Shown: in pieces, positions 15,799 through 24,988 of the stretch
How positions within the stretch are numbered: position 1 is the stretch's first letter
Layout of the letters: the number at the start of each line of letters is the position of its first letter
Position numbers and translations under genes: made by a program
The notes under the pieces: generated by a model
The model's input: the letters and a program-made list of their open reading frames with translations, nothing else
Database searches by the model: none
Told to the model about the DNA's origin: nothing
DNA from: Lachnospira rogosae
GTDB taxonomy: Bacteria > Bacillota > Clostridia > Lachnospirales > Lachnospiraceae
Length of the DNA: 64,000 nt
Assembly (NCBI RefSeq): GCF_040096455.1
Contig: NZ_JBBMER010000003.1
Span: forward strand, 62,001-126,000
Direction of reading: 5' to 3'

Positions 15799-17166
15799 AT
15801 GGCAGAAAGTAACAAGATGAAGGAGATGTCGGTAAATAAGCTCATGGTTCAGATGGGAATACCGATGATCTTATCTATGGCATTGCAGGCGGTTTACAAC
15901 ATTGTAGACAGTGCCTTTGTTGGAAACATGAGATCAGGAAGTGAGGCGGCACTTAATGCATTTACACTGGTATTTCCGGTTCAGATGCTTATGGTAGCAG
16001 TTGGAATCGGAACAGGTGTTGGAACAAATGCACTTCTTGCAAGAACACTTGGACAGGGAAATGGTAAAAAAGCAGCAAAAGTTGCGGGAAATAGTTTGTT
16101 TCTTGGAGTGATTATTTATGCTGTGTGCCTGTTGTTTGGATTTTTTGGAGTAAGGGCATATATTTCATCACAGACAATTGACCCTGAAGTTATATCAATG
16201 GGAACAGACTACTTAAGAATATGTTGCGTAATTTCATTTGGAATTATTTTCTTTTCATTATTTGAAAAACTCTTACAGGCAACAGGACGTTCACTATATT
16301 CTACAATCGGCAAGGTTGTGGGTGCAGTGGTGAATATTGTTCTTGATCCGATTATGATTTATGGTATTGGACCTGTTCCTGAAATGGGAGTGAAGGGAGC
16401 TGCATATGCAACTGTTATTGGACAGGTTGTGTCTGCAATATTATTGTTTATATTTCATATGAAAATGAATAAGGAATTTGAACATGATGTAAAGTATATG
16501 AAGCCGGATAGTGGAATAATCAAGGAAATATATGCAATTGGACTTCCTGCAATTATTGCACAGGCACTTATGTCAATTATGGTATATGTGATGAATTTGA
16601 TTTTGAAATTCAGTCCTTTTGCACAGACAGCATATGGATTGTTCTATAAAGTACAGCAGTTTGTATTATTCCTTGCCTTTGGGCTTAGAGATGCAATCAC
16701 TCCGATTATTGCATTTGCTTATGGAATGAGAAGTAAAAAGAGAATTCAGGATGGAATCAGGTATGGACTGATCTATACCGTTGTATTAATGATTCTAGGA
16801 ATTGCAATTACTGAAATTTTTCCTGGAGCTTTTGCAACTTTATTTAATGCAGGACAGTCAAGGGAATATTTTATCGGAGCAATGAGGATAATCTCAATAA
16901 GCTTTCTGTTTGCAGGAATAAATGTTGCTTATCAGGGAATTTTTAAGGCACTGGATGGTGGTATTGAATCATTGGTTATCTCTCTTCTGAGACAGCTTAT
17001 CATTATCCTGCCACTGGCTGAAATTCTTTCTGTGTTTGTCAAAAATGGTCAGATGGGAGTTTTCCTGATCTGGTGGGCATTTCCAATAACTGAGGTTATT
17101 TCATGTCTGGTAGGATATGTATTTTTAAAGAGAATCAGAAAGAATAAAGTAGATGTTTTGAATTAA
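15799..17166 (+). CDS. MATE family multidrug/cation antiporter
   Basis: The protein has 455 residues and twelve predicted membrane helices. It has typical MATE sequence: IPMILSMALQAVYNIVDSAF in helix 1, VGIGTGVGTNALLARTLGQG, and a second homologous half starting IKEIYAIGLPAIIAQALMS. It exports drugs or toxic cations using Na+ or H+ gradients. ATG 15799 follows AAGGAGG. It is expressed from the consensus promoter and structured leader upstream. The kinase-like gene starts 13 nt later and is probably co-transcribed. It is the only intact member of three MATE loci in this 5-kb stretch. Confidence 0.92.
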   Translation: MAESNKMKEMSVNKLMVQMGIPMILSMALQAVYNIVDSAFVGNMRSGSEAALNAFTLVFPVQMLMVAVGIGTGVGTNALLARTLGQGNGKKAAKVAGNSLFLGVIIYAVCLLFGFFGVRAYISSQTIDPEVISMGTDYLRICCVISFGIIFFSLFEKLLQATGRSLYSTIGKVVGAVVNIVLDPIMIYGIGPVPEMGVKGAAYATVIGQVVSAILLFIFHMKMNKEFEHDVKYMKPDSGIIKEIYAIGLPAIIAQALMSIMVYVMNLILKFSPFAQTAYGLFYKVQQFVLFLAFGLRDAITPIIAFAYGMRSKKRIQDGIRYGLIYTVVLMILGIAITEIFPGAFATLFNAGQSREYFIGAMRIISISFLFAGINVAYQGIFKALDGGIESLVISLLRQLIIILPLAEILSVFVKNGQMGVFLIWWAFPITEVISCLVGYVFLKRIRKNKVDVLN

Positions 17167-17179
17167 GGAGGAATAAAAA

Positions 17180-17767
17180 ATGGCTAAAAGAATTATTACA
17201 ATCAGCAGGGAATTTGGAAGTGGTGGACGTTTTATCGGTGAAGAAGTGGCAAAGAAACTTGGAATTACATATTATGACAAGGATATTATTGGACAGATTG
17301 CAGAACAGTCAGGATTGTCACCAGAGTACATTAAGGAAAATGCAGAGTTGTCTCCAAAGAAAGGTTTATTTGCATATGCCTTTGCCGGACGTGACATTAC
17401 AGGAAAGTCCATAGAAGATATGGTATATGAAGCACAGAGAAAAGTTATTTTGGAGTTGGCAGGAAAGGAGTCTTGTGTAATCGTTGGAAGAAATGCTGAT
17501 TACATTCTGAAAGACAGGGATGATGTGTTAAATGTGTTTATTCATGGGGATATGCCGGAAAAAACACAGCGCATCATGGGCTTATATAATGTTGAAGAGA
17601 AGGAAGCTGTCAAAATGATGGCAGACACAGATAAAAGACGTATGACAAATTATAACTTTTACACGGAGCAGAAATGGGGGAAAGCCAGTAATTATACGTT
17701 GTGCCTGAACAGTTCACAGCTTGGATATGCCAGGTGTGAGAAGATAATTATGGAATGCAGTAAATAA
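17180..17767 (+). CDS. Cytidylate kinase-like family protein
   Basis: The protein has 195 residues. It has the N-terminal P-loop-type strand RIITISREFGSGGRFIGEEV, then KKLGITYYDKDII and CVIVGRNADYIL, and the late RRMTNYNFYTEQKWG helix. This matches the cytidylate_kinase2 family, whose members are often coupled to transport genes in Clostridia. The classic GxxGxGKS is replaced by GSGGRFIG, so nucleotide binding may differ from Cmk. It has a strong binding site (AAGGAGG) and follows the MATE gene. Its substrate is unknown. Confidence 0.85.
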   Translation: MAKRIITISREFGSGGRFIGEEVAKKLGITYYDKDIIGQIAEQSGLSPEYIKENAELSPKKGLFAYAFAGRDITGKSIEDMVYEAQRKVILELAGKESCVIVGRNADYILKDRDDVLNVFIHGDMPEKTQRIMGLYNVEEKEAVKMMADTDKRRMTNYNFYTEQKWGKASNYTLCLNSSQLGYARCEKIIMECSK

Positions 17768-18210
17768 CCAGAAGTGATAATTATATGATGTGATATATCT
17801 GTAAAAACAGGAGGACAATAGGTAATGCTAGAAAAATACAGAAAATCAGCAACATAGTCTCTTCATTTTAGTGTGACTGGAGATGGTATCAGAGATTTTA
17901 TTTCCAGTATTATTGCAGTTATATCAGTATTGGTAATATTAGTAGGAACTTATATGACGTCAAGAGAAATCAAAAATTGTAAATGATAAATTGTAAAGTA
18001 TTGTGCAATGTCCGCTCCTTTTGTGTTGACTTTGTAATTTTTGCAGGTGTACTGGAACTAATCCAGAAACAGTTCATATTGTTTCAACATTAACAGCAGT
18101 AAGTCTTTGGAAAATATTGTTGGGATACCATCAGCATTGTGGTGGAAATAATGCGTACAGCTATCGCAATCTACTTTGCATACAGAATTAAATTATAAAA
18201 TTTGCAAATG
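17768..18210. other. Gene-poor stretch with decayed membrane-protein fragments
   Basis: The plus strand reads VTGDGIRDFISSIIAVISVL and continues to a stop near 17985, a lone transmembrane fragment without a start in frame. Around 18120-18195 another frame reads IMRTAIAIYFAYRIK to a stop, after a frameshift. Both look like remains of transporter genes. No intact gene is seen. Confidence 0.45.
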
Positions 18211-18214
18211 TTTA

Positions 18215-18245
18215 TTGACTCTACAACCGATATAGAGTTTATGAT
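18215..18245 (+). promoter_or_regulatory. MerR-type promoter (19-bp spacer with dyad) for the second MATE gene
   Basis: TTGACT (18215-18220), a 19-base spacer and TATGAT (18240-18245). The spacer carries the inverted repeat ACTCTA (18218-18223) / TAGAGT (18233-18238). Overlong spacers with a central dyad are the hallmark of MerR-family activated promoters of multidrug exporters. No merR gene is in the window. Confidence 0.72.
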
Positions 18246-18278
18246 ATGCTCATATCAGATAAGAAAGAGGAAAATGCT

Positions 18279-19652
18279 GTGGAAAAAAATCTTACAACTG
18301 GAAGTGTATTCAAAAATGTAATTTTGTTTTCCCTTCCATATCTGCTTTCCTATTTTTTGCAGACACTTTATGGAATGGCAGATTTGTTTATTATTGGGTA
18401 ATATGATGGTGTAGCAAGCACAACTGCGGTATCTGTCGGTTCGCAGATCATGCATATGATTACTGTTATGATTGTAGGTCTTGCGATGGGAACAATAGTA
18501 AGTATTGCACAGGCAATTGGAGCTGATAATAAAAATCAGGCATCTAAGGCAGTTGGTAATACCATAGTTTTATTCATGGGAGTTGCTATCGTTGGAATGG
18601 CATTGTTGCTTATGCTGGTACACCCCATTGTATCAGTAATGTCTACCCCTGCGGAGGCTGTAAATGGTACGGCCATATATCTGACAATCTGTTTTATTGG
18701 TATTCCATTTATCACGGCGTATAACATCATCAGCGCCATTTTCAGAGGTATGGGAGACAGTAAAAGTCCGATGTATTTTATAGCCGTGGCATGTATTGCA
18801 AATATTGTATTTGATTATGTTTTTATGGGAGCACTTAAACTTGGTCCTGCGGGTGCTGCACTTGGAACGACTATTTCACAGGCAATCAGTGTGTTGGTAT
18901 CAGTGATTGTTATTATAAAAAGAAAAAGTGTTGTGCTAAGTAAGAAAGATTTCAAACCTTATCGTGAGGTAATGGGGAAAATATTATATATCGGTATTCC
19001 AATTGCTGTGCAGGATGGCCTGATTCAGGTTGCTTTTATTGTGATAACGATTATTGCAAACCAGAGAGGATTAAACGATGCAGCGGCCGTCGGCATTGTA
19101 GAGAAAATTATAAGCTTTCTGTTTCTGGTTCCGTCTTCTATGTTATCAACTGTTTCAGCTCTTGGGGCACAGAATATCGGAGCAAATAAACCAGAAAGAG
19201 CAATTGCAACACTGAGGTATGCTGTGTTGATTGCAGTTGTATTCGGAATATTGGCAACTATTACAATTCAATTTACAGCCGGATTGATAGTCGCTTTATT
19301 TACTGATGGAAATACATCAGCTGGAGCAGATGTGATAAGGCTTGGCAGTCAGTATTTGCGAGGCTATATTTTTGACTGCATTTTTGCAGGTATTCATTTT
19401 AGCTTCAGCGGTTATTTCTGTGCTTGTGGAAAATCCGGATTGTCATTCTTACATAACATTCTGGCAATTGTACTGGTTCGTATTCCGGGAGTTTATCTGA
19501 CATCAAGGCTATTTAAGACAACATTGTTACCGATGGGACTTGCAACAGCAGCCGGTTCGTTGTTATCAGTTTTTATCTGTGTGATTGCGTTTTATGTCAT
19601 ATACCATAAAGAACCGATAAGGAAGGATCATCATTTCTTCGGATATCATTAA
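18279..19652 (+). pseudogene. MATE efflux transporter interrupted by a nonsense codon
   Basis: From GTG 18279 the frame reads VEKNLTTGSVFKNVILFSLP ... MADLFIIG, then TAA at 18399-18401, then YDGVASTTAVSVGSQIMHM and a full MATE protein to 19652. The expected residue at the stop is glutamine (IIGQYDG), so one C-to-T change (CAA to TAA) accounts for it. The remaining frame (about 400 residues from ATG 18450) is open throughout, so the lesion is recent or read through. An AGAGG binding site at 18265 and the MerR-type promoter remain. Confidence 0.8.
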
Positions 19653-19662
19653 GTTCGTTATT

Positions 19663-19781
19663 AAGATGTTCTGCCTACTGACGCAGAACGTCTTCTTTTG
19701 TTTGATAATTTTTATAAAGGGAGAATTCTATATCGTTCGTGTCGAAAAAATGTCATTTCACGCAGATGGCATTTTTTTAAA
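19663..19781 (+). terminator. Two intrinsic terminators after the MATE locus
   Basis: AAGATGTTCTGC pairs with GCAGAACGTCTT (19663-19694), followed by CTTTTG. A second hairpin, AAAAAATG..CAT / ATG..CATTTTTT, lies near 19746-19778 and can work in both directions. Confidence 0.65.
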
Positions 19782-19834
19782 TGCCTTTTATTGTAGAATA
19801 TGATGTAAGTAAGATACAACGTATTTTTATAATA

Positions 19835-19880
19835 GTTTTACGAATCGTTTTACGAATCAATTATTATAGTGTTTTATAAT
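19835..19880 (+). promoter_or_regulatory. Promoter region with 12-bp tandem repeat upstream of the GH13 surface gene
   Basis: GTTTTACGAATC occurs twice head to tail (19835-19846, 19847-19858). TATAAT lies at 19875-19880, so the second repeat covers the -35 position. Likely operator for an unidentified regulator; no recognisable -35 is otherwise present. Confidence 0.5.
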
Positions 19881-19943
19881 GTTAAAAATATTGTAAAAAT
19901 GTTGTCAAAAATACAAGAAGTGCGATAAAAGGAGGAAGAGTTT

Positions 19944-22004
19944 ATGAGGTATTCAAACTTAAAAAAGCTTGCTGCGGTAGTATTATCTATCGGAATGGTA
20001 TTTTCAAGCAGTGCTGTGACTGGTTTTTCAGCAGATAACAGCAAAATGATACCTACGATTGTTGAGAGCTCATATAGCCAGGCGGCAGCAGTTATGGATG
20101 AAGAATATGCCTATGATGGAACATATGTTGATAACTGGGGGGATACGCGTAAGGGTAGTCAGCTTGGAGTGACATATACAAAGGATGCAACAGAATTTAA
20201 TATATGGGCCCCTGCGGCAACAGGTGTAAAAGTTAATATTTATGAAGCAGGTGCGGGTAATGCTAGTAATGCCTGTAAGATAGGATCTTATACATTAGAG
20301 AAGGTGTCTAGCAGTAAAGAATGGAATGGTATATGGACTATAACGCTTTTAGGTGATTGGGGTGACTTATATTATGATTATGCGATTACCACAACAGCTG
20401 CTTATAATAATGACAGCAATCAAACACAAACATATAATATTCAGGATCCATATTCGGTTGCTGTCAGTGAAGATGGAAAGTATTCATATATTACAGACAC
20501 TTCTACAATATCACCTGAAGGTTGGGATAACGACAGGCACGTATATGTTGATTCAACAAAAGCCAATACTGTTTACAGGATAAGTGTCAAGGATTTTTCA
20601 TCAGATTCTGAATCGGGTATGACGGCTGGTGGAAAGTATAGTGCATTTACGCAAAAGGGTGCAAAAGTAAATAGTGCGGGAGAGCTTGTATCAGGTATCG
20701 ATTATTTGAAGGAGCTCGGTGTTACGACAGTACAGCTTGCACCGTTTGCGGATTATGAGGCTGACAGTGAATATGAGATTTTAAATTATAATGCACCTGA
20801 GACAAGTTATGCTTCCAATCCGTCGGACTGCAAGACTGTAATAAAAGAATGTAAAGAGATGATTCAGGCACTCCATAGTGCAGGATTTTCTGTTGTGATG
20901 GAGATGCCTTATACGCATGCTTCAGAGGAAAATTCTCTTGAAAAGTCAGTTCCGGGCTTTTTTTACAGAATAAATAATTCCGGAGGCAGGTATACAACAA
21001 ATACTGGATATGGCAATGAGTTTGCCACAGAGCGCAAGATGTACCGTATTTATATGGTTAATTCCATGAAATATTGGGCAGAGGAATATCATGTGGATGG
21101 ATTTTCGCTGGATTTGATTGACTGTGTAAATATGAAATACAGAGGTACATCTCAAGTAAATAAATGGCTGGATGATATAAAGAAATCATTGGCAGAGGAA
21201 GATGAAAATCTGGTTATCTGGGGAGATAATTATACCAAAGAAGAAAGGCAGAATAAGACTTCAGTTTATGATGAAATTATTGGTACAACAGGTGGTACTT
21301 ATGGCGATAGAAATGAAAAAGCCGTAAAAATCTATAAGCAGAAAGCAGCAATGAAATATGCCACGCCGGGAACATTGTTTATGGATGGCGGAGAGGAAAT
21401 GTGTAACAGCGTTAAAGAAACAGGCAGCAGTTGCCTTGAATGGAAGGATTCGGCAAATTACGCAGATGTAGTCTCATATTACAGAGGACTTATGCAGATA
21501 CGAAAAGCATTTTCACCGCTTGCGAATAGTCAGGAAATAACAGATTCGGAAGCTTATGTGCTTACAGGTACCAAAGCTGATGAATGGGACACTATGGCAG
21601 TATTAAATAATGATTCAGATGTGGCAAAAGAAATCACAATTCCGGTTCAGACAAGAGCTGCCGCAGACTGGGTTGTTATTGCTAACGGTGAAAGTGCAGG
21701 AGTTACATCGCTTGGTGAAGTGTCTGGCTCAGTTGTAAATGTTCCTGCATATACTACAATGATTCTTGTAGATAGGGAAAGCTTTGAGGCTGTGGCTGTA
21801 ACCTCAGACAAAGGAAAAGTAATTGTTAATTATGTTATAAAAGATAGTGGGCAGAAGCTATGTGAATCGATTACACTTCAGGGTACATATGGAACGAATT
21901 ATGCGGTGCCTGATAATATTAAGATTCCATCAGGATATGCTTTTTTAAGTCAAATAGGCAATAAAAGGGGTGTGTATACATCAGATACACAGACAGTTAC
22001 ATAG
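19944..22004 (+). CDS. Secreted GH13 (pullulanase/alpha-amylase-like) protein, N-terminal part ended by an in-frame TAG
   Basis: A signal peptide (residues 1-30) is followed by a CBM48-like early domain (EFNIWAPAATGVKVNIYE) and a GH13 barrel. The nucleophile strand is DGFSLDLID (D390). The general acid strand reads VIWGDNYT, with Asp428 where Glu is expected, and the region holding the transition-state HD motif is shortened. The catalytic function is therefore doubtful. The frame ends at TAG (22002-22004), but the same frame continues unbroken into the next entry, so the natural product was probably 1129 residues. Binding site AGGAGG at 19930. A starch-surface role is inferred. Confidence 0.8.
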   Translation: MRYSNLKKLAAVVLSIGMVFSSSAVTGFSADNSKMIPTIVESSYSQAAAVMDEEYAYDGTYVDNWGDTRKGSQLGVTYTKDATEFNIWAPAATGVKVNIYEAGAGNASNACKIGSYTLEKVSSSKEWNGIWTITLLGDWGDLYYDYAITTTAAYNNDSNQTQTYNIQDPYSVAVSEDGKYSYITDTSTISPEGWDNDRHVYVDSTKANTVYRISVKDFSSDSESGMTAGGKYSAFTQKGAKVNSAGELVSGIDYLKELGVTTVQLAPFADYEADSEYEILNYNAPETSYASNPSDCKTVIKECKEMIQALHSAGFSVVMEMPYTHASEENSLEKSVPGFFYRINNSGGRYTTNTGYGNEFATERKMYRIYMVNSMKYWAEEYHVDGFSLDLIDCVNMKYRGTSQVNKWLDDIKKSLAEEDENLVIWGDNYTKEERQNKTSVYDEIIGTTGGTYGDRNEKAVKIYKQKAAMKYATPGTLFMDGGEEMCNSVKETGSSCLEWKDSANYADVVSYYRGLMQIRKAFSPLANSQEITDSEAYVLTGTKADEWDTMAVLNNDSDVAKEITIPVQTRAAADWVVIANGESAGVTSLGEVSGSVVNVPAYTTMILVDRESFEAVAVTSDKGKVIVNYVIKDSGQKLCESITLQGTYGTNYAVPDNIKIPSGYAFLSQIGNKRGVYTSDTQTVT

Positions 22005-22058
22005 TATTATGAAGCGATAGATCCAGATACAGTAGTATACGGAATTAAAAATAATGGA

Positions 22059-23333
22059 GTGTACTGTAAGAACGCAAAGTTTAAAGTAAATTCTTCTGAT
22101 TATACACAGGTAATGGCAGGAAATAAAATACTTACACCTGATGCGGATGGTGCTTATACTGTGTCTGCGGCAGATGGCACACAGACAATAGCATTGACAG
22201 ATAGTGAAGGATATAGCATTTATCTGTCTATTACAGTAAATGCAGACCACACAATAAATAACAGCGACTGCACGAAGGAATCGACCTGCTCTGTCTGCCA
22301 GCAAACATTTCCGGCACAGACAAGTCATAGGTTTAGTGCCAACTGGACAAAAGACGATACTAGTCATTGGAAGGTGTGCGAGAATGACGGCTGTACGGTA
22401 ACAACAAAAAAAACAAAACATAGCGGTACAGATGATGGCGATTGTACAACGCCTGTAATATGTGAATGTGGTGAGGTTGTTACAGTAGCAGAGGCAGAAC
22501 ATACATATGATGAGTGGAAGTCAAATGGTAATGGTACGCATACCCACAAATGTATAACTGCAGGATGTACAAAAGTAGAAACAGAAAACTGTGCGGGAGG
22601 AGAGGCAACATGTAAAAAGAGAGCCGTCTGCACAGAATGTAATGCAGAATACGGCACATTAAACCCTGCAAATCATAACGGCAATGAAGTATGGGAACAG
22701 ACAGCAGAAACACATCAGAAAAAATATGACTGCTGCGATAAGGAAGTATCAGTAAGTGAAGCACATGATTGGGAAAATGGTGTGTGCAAAGTTTGTAATT
22801 ATCAGTGTGGACATACAGGAGGAAATGCAACTTGTGTGAAAAAAGCGTTGTGTACAATATGTGGTGAAGAATATGGCACTTACAATATGAGTATACATGA
22901 AGACTTGCATTTAGTAGCGGCAAAGGAAGCTACTATGACAGATGAAGGAAATATTGAATACTGTTATTGTAATGCTTGTGACAGATATTACATCAGGCAG
23001 GATGGGCTTGTTGAAATTGAAAAATCACAGACTGTTATTGCAAAGCTTAAAGATACAACACCACCGGCAGATGTAACACCACCGGCAGATGTAACGCCAC
23101 CGGCAGATGTAACACCACCGGAAGATATAACACCACCGGCTGATACAACATCACCAGCCGATATAACACCTGCGACCGATACGGATAAAGAAGCTAAGGC
23201 AGAAGCAGTAAAAGAACAGACTCCTGGTACGGGAGATGACAAACGTACATTAGCATGGCTTCTTATGTTTGTAATAGGAGGAGCAGGAGTAATAGTATTT
23301 GGTAAGAAAAATAAGTTTACAGATAAAATTTAA
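22059..23333 (+). CDS. C-terminal half of the GH13 surface protein: Cys-rich repeats, Pro-rich stalk, sortase signal
   Basis: It is in the same frame as the preceding gene, separated from it by one TAG. Directly after the stop the frame reads YYEAIDPDTVVYGIKNN, so no separate start with a binding site is evident and GTG 22059 is only nominal. Cysteine-pair repeats follow (GGEATCKKRAVCTECNAEYG and GGNATCVKKALCTICGEEYG). Next is a stalk of PPADVT-type repeats (near 23060-23165), then TPGTGDDKR, a hydrophobic helix and a KKNK tail. TPGTG fits an LPxTG-like sorting signal; a sortase is encoded at 43.8 kb. As written this half would not be exported. Confidence 0.75.
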   Translation: MYCKNAKFKVNSSDYTQVMAGNKILTPDADGAYTVSAADGTQTIALTDSEGYSIYLSITVNADHTINNSDCTKESTCSVCQQTFPAQTSHRFSANWTKDDTSHWKVCENDGCTVTTKKTKHSGTDDGDCTTPVICECGEVVTVAEAEHTYDEWKSNGNGTHTHKCITAGCTKVETENCAGGEATCKKRAVCTECNAEYGTLNPANHNGNEVWEQTAETHQKKYDCCDKEVSVSEAHDWENGVCKVCNYQCGHTGGNATCVKKALCTICGEEYGTYNMSIHEDLHLVAAKEATMTDEGNIEYCYCNACDRYYIRQDGLVEIEKSQTVIAKLKDTTPPADVTPPADVTPPADVTPPEDITPPADTTSPADITPATDTDKEAKAEAVKEQTPGTGDDKRTLAWLLMFVIGGAGVIVFGKKNKFTDKI

Positions 23334-23354
23334 AATGGAGTAAAATAATAAATT

Positions 23355-23398
23355 GCTGGAATTCTGGTTCATTTATAGAATCTGAGTTCCAGCTTTTT
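23355..23398 (+). terminator. Intrinsic terminator of the surface-protein gene
   Basis: GCTGGAATTC pairs with GAGTTCCAGC across a 20-base loop, followed by TTTTTG. Confidence 0.75.
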
Positions 23399-23476
23399 GT
23401 ATAAGACAAAAATTTTGTGTTATAATGTTTTACAGGATTTTTGATGGAATATTTATTTACGAGGAGGAAGCAAAGG

Positions 23477-23863
23477 GTGGATGAATTGAAGTGCAATAAT
23501 TGTAAATATAAAACTAATGTATCCAATACAGAGGAAACAGGAACTGCAATATGTTCATATCCGCAAGGCGAATGGTTTGTTGTAAATGTTGAAGATAGCT
23601 GCCATTATATTCCTGAAAAAAAGGAGCTTACCTGTGGAGATTGTTCAAGACTGAATGAAGATACCGGCTGCTTTGCCTGCCAGGAAACGGATAGTGCAAT
23701 GTATAATGGACATTTGTGTATTGGATTTATAGATAAAAGGGAAGAGGAATTCAACAGCATACTTATGTTTTGGAAGGTACAAGGTTTATATGACCGGGAA
23801 AAAATAAATAAATTACTAGATGATTTCGAACAGTCATATGACAGGCTTTTTAATCAGGAGTAA
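23477..23863 (+). CDS. Small cysteine-rich (zinc-binding-like) hypothetical protein
   Basis: The protein has 128 residues with CNNCKYKTN, CSYP, CHYI and CGDCSRLNEDTGCFACQ clusters, probably metal-binding, and then a helical C-terminus. GTG 23477 with GAGGAGG at 23461 is the likely start, rather than ATG 23444. A TATAAT lies at 23420. The family is not recognised. It converges on the AraC gene, whose stop begins one base after this stop, so the two transcripts probably overlap. Confidence 0.65.
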   Translation: MDELKCNNCKYKTNVSNTEETGTAICSYPQGEWFVVNVEDSCHYIPEKKELTCGDCSRLNEDTGCFACQETDSAMYNGHLCIGFIDKREEEFNSILMFWKVQGLYDREKINKLLDDFEQSYDRLFNQE

Positions 23864-24679
23864 TTAATTCTTTGCATGTAACTTCTTATACTGCGAAGGA
23901 TTTACTCCGGCTATTTCTTTAAAAACGCGGTTGAAGTGTGTGAGGTTGGAAAATCCGGTCAGTGTTGCAACCTCGGTGACATTCTTATCAGTTTCCTTGA
24001 ATAAACGTTCTGCGTTCATTATGCGTGTGCGTTTTATATAGTCAACAACAGTACGGTTAGTATTTTTCTTAAATTCACGACAAAGATAGTAAGTACTTAT
24101 ATGAAACATATCTGCAAGAACATCAAGTGATATGTCGTGTTCATAGTTGTTGTTGATATAGTTAATAATCTGCGTTGTTCTATTATGTCTTTCAATACCA
24201 ATGGTGCTCTCTTTCATTCCAAGAACTGTAATAATTATAAGATTCACAAGTGCTTCCATCTGTTCCTGCTTGTATGCTGAGGCAGAGTTCTGGGCTTCAA
24301 GAAAATAGTACATAAGCCTTCTTAACTTTTTTAATGATTCAGTATCAGACTTGTATACACAGTATGAGTCTGCAAGCTTCTGCCTCAGGGCATCTGATGA
24401 AATTATGTCCGGTCTGAAATAAAGTACAATCCTTGAAAATGTGCATCCTTGTTCACTGTAGGAACGATGCATAGTCTGAGGTGGGAATATAATACAATCA
24501 CCAGCCTCGGTTTTATACAATTTATCGTCTATATAGTGATATCTTTCACCATTATCTAAAAAATACAATTCATAATAATCGTGATAGTGCGAACGTGTCA
24601 TATTATCGTTGACGCTGGCCGTATGTGCTGCAGCTATGGATTCACCAAGTGACATAAGGTTCTGTGCTACATCTATCAT
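23864..24679 (-). CDS. AraC family transcriptional regulator
   Basis: The protein has 271 residues. An N-terminal cupin-like sensing domain (HYHDYYELYFLDNGERYHYI) is joined to the C-terminal double helix-turn-helix (ISLDVLADMFHISTYYLCRE, then VTEVATLTGFSNLTHFNRVF and NPSQYKKL). ATG 24679 has GGAGAAG upstream; an in-frame ATG at 24781 would add 34 residues but has no binding site. It is divergent from the GH31-TRAP operon and is its likely activator, with sugar ligand unknown. Confidence 0.88.
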   Translation of the reverse strand: MIDVAQNLMSLGESIAAAHTASVNDNMTRSHYHDYYELYFLDNGERYHYIDDKLYKTEAGDCIIFPPQTMHRSYSEQGCTFSRIVLYFRPDIISSDALRQKLADSYCVYKSDTESLKKLRRLMYYFLEAQNSASAYKQEQMEALVNLIIITVLGMKESTIGIERHNRTTQIINYINNNYEHDISLDVLADMFHISTYYLCREFKKNTNRTVVDYIKRTRIMNAERLFKETDKNVTEVATLTGFSNLTHFNRVFKEIAGVNPSQYKKLHAKN

Positions 24680-24988
24680 AATAATCTTCTCCAATTCTAT
24701 GCTTATTAAGAGCTGTTCTAAAGCTGCTCTTAACATATTCCCAGATATATTAACCGTGTAATAATTGTTTATATAAAGCAATATTTATACATTTCACAAC
24801 TGTATAGTTATATTTAATATATTATAAGTAGTATACAACTAAAAGCTTGAAAGTGCAAGAAATGTAAAAAAACCAATTTATCCTGTCAATATCTGTATAG
24901 TTTTAATTATTGAATAGTTGTATAAATTAATTATAAACAAAACATAAACAAGAGATTATCAGATTACTGAAAGGAGATAAAAAATAAT

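Noticed and set aside
22002..22004. Programmed amber readthrough or pyrrolysine at the TAG in the surface protein
   Set aside because: No pyl genes or readthrough context seen, and other genes in the window end with other stops inside frame; a simple nonsense change is more likely.
22480..22923. 147-residue minus-strand ORF opposite the Cys-rich repeats
   Set aside because: It is a shadow of the repetitive coding sequence with no start signal.
23060..23165. Short tandem DNA repeats considered as a CRISPR array
   Set aside because: They encode the PPADVT protein stalk, are contiguous with no spacers, and follow the reading frame.
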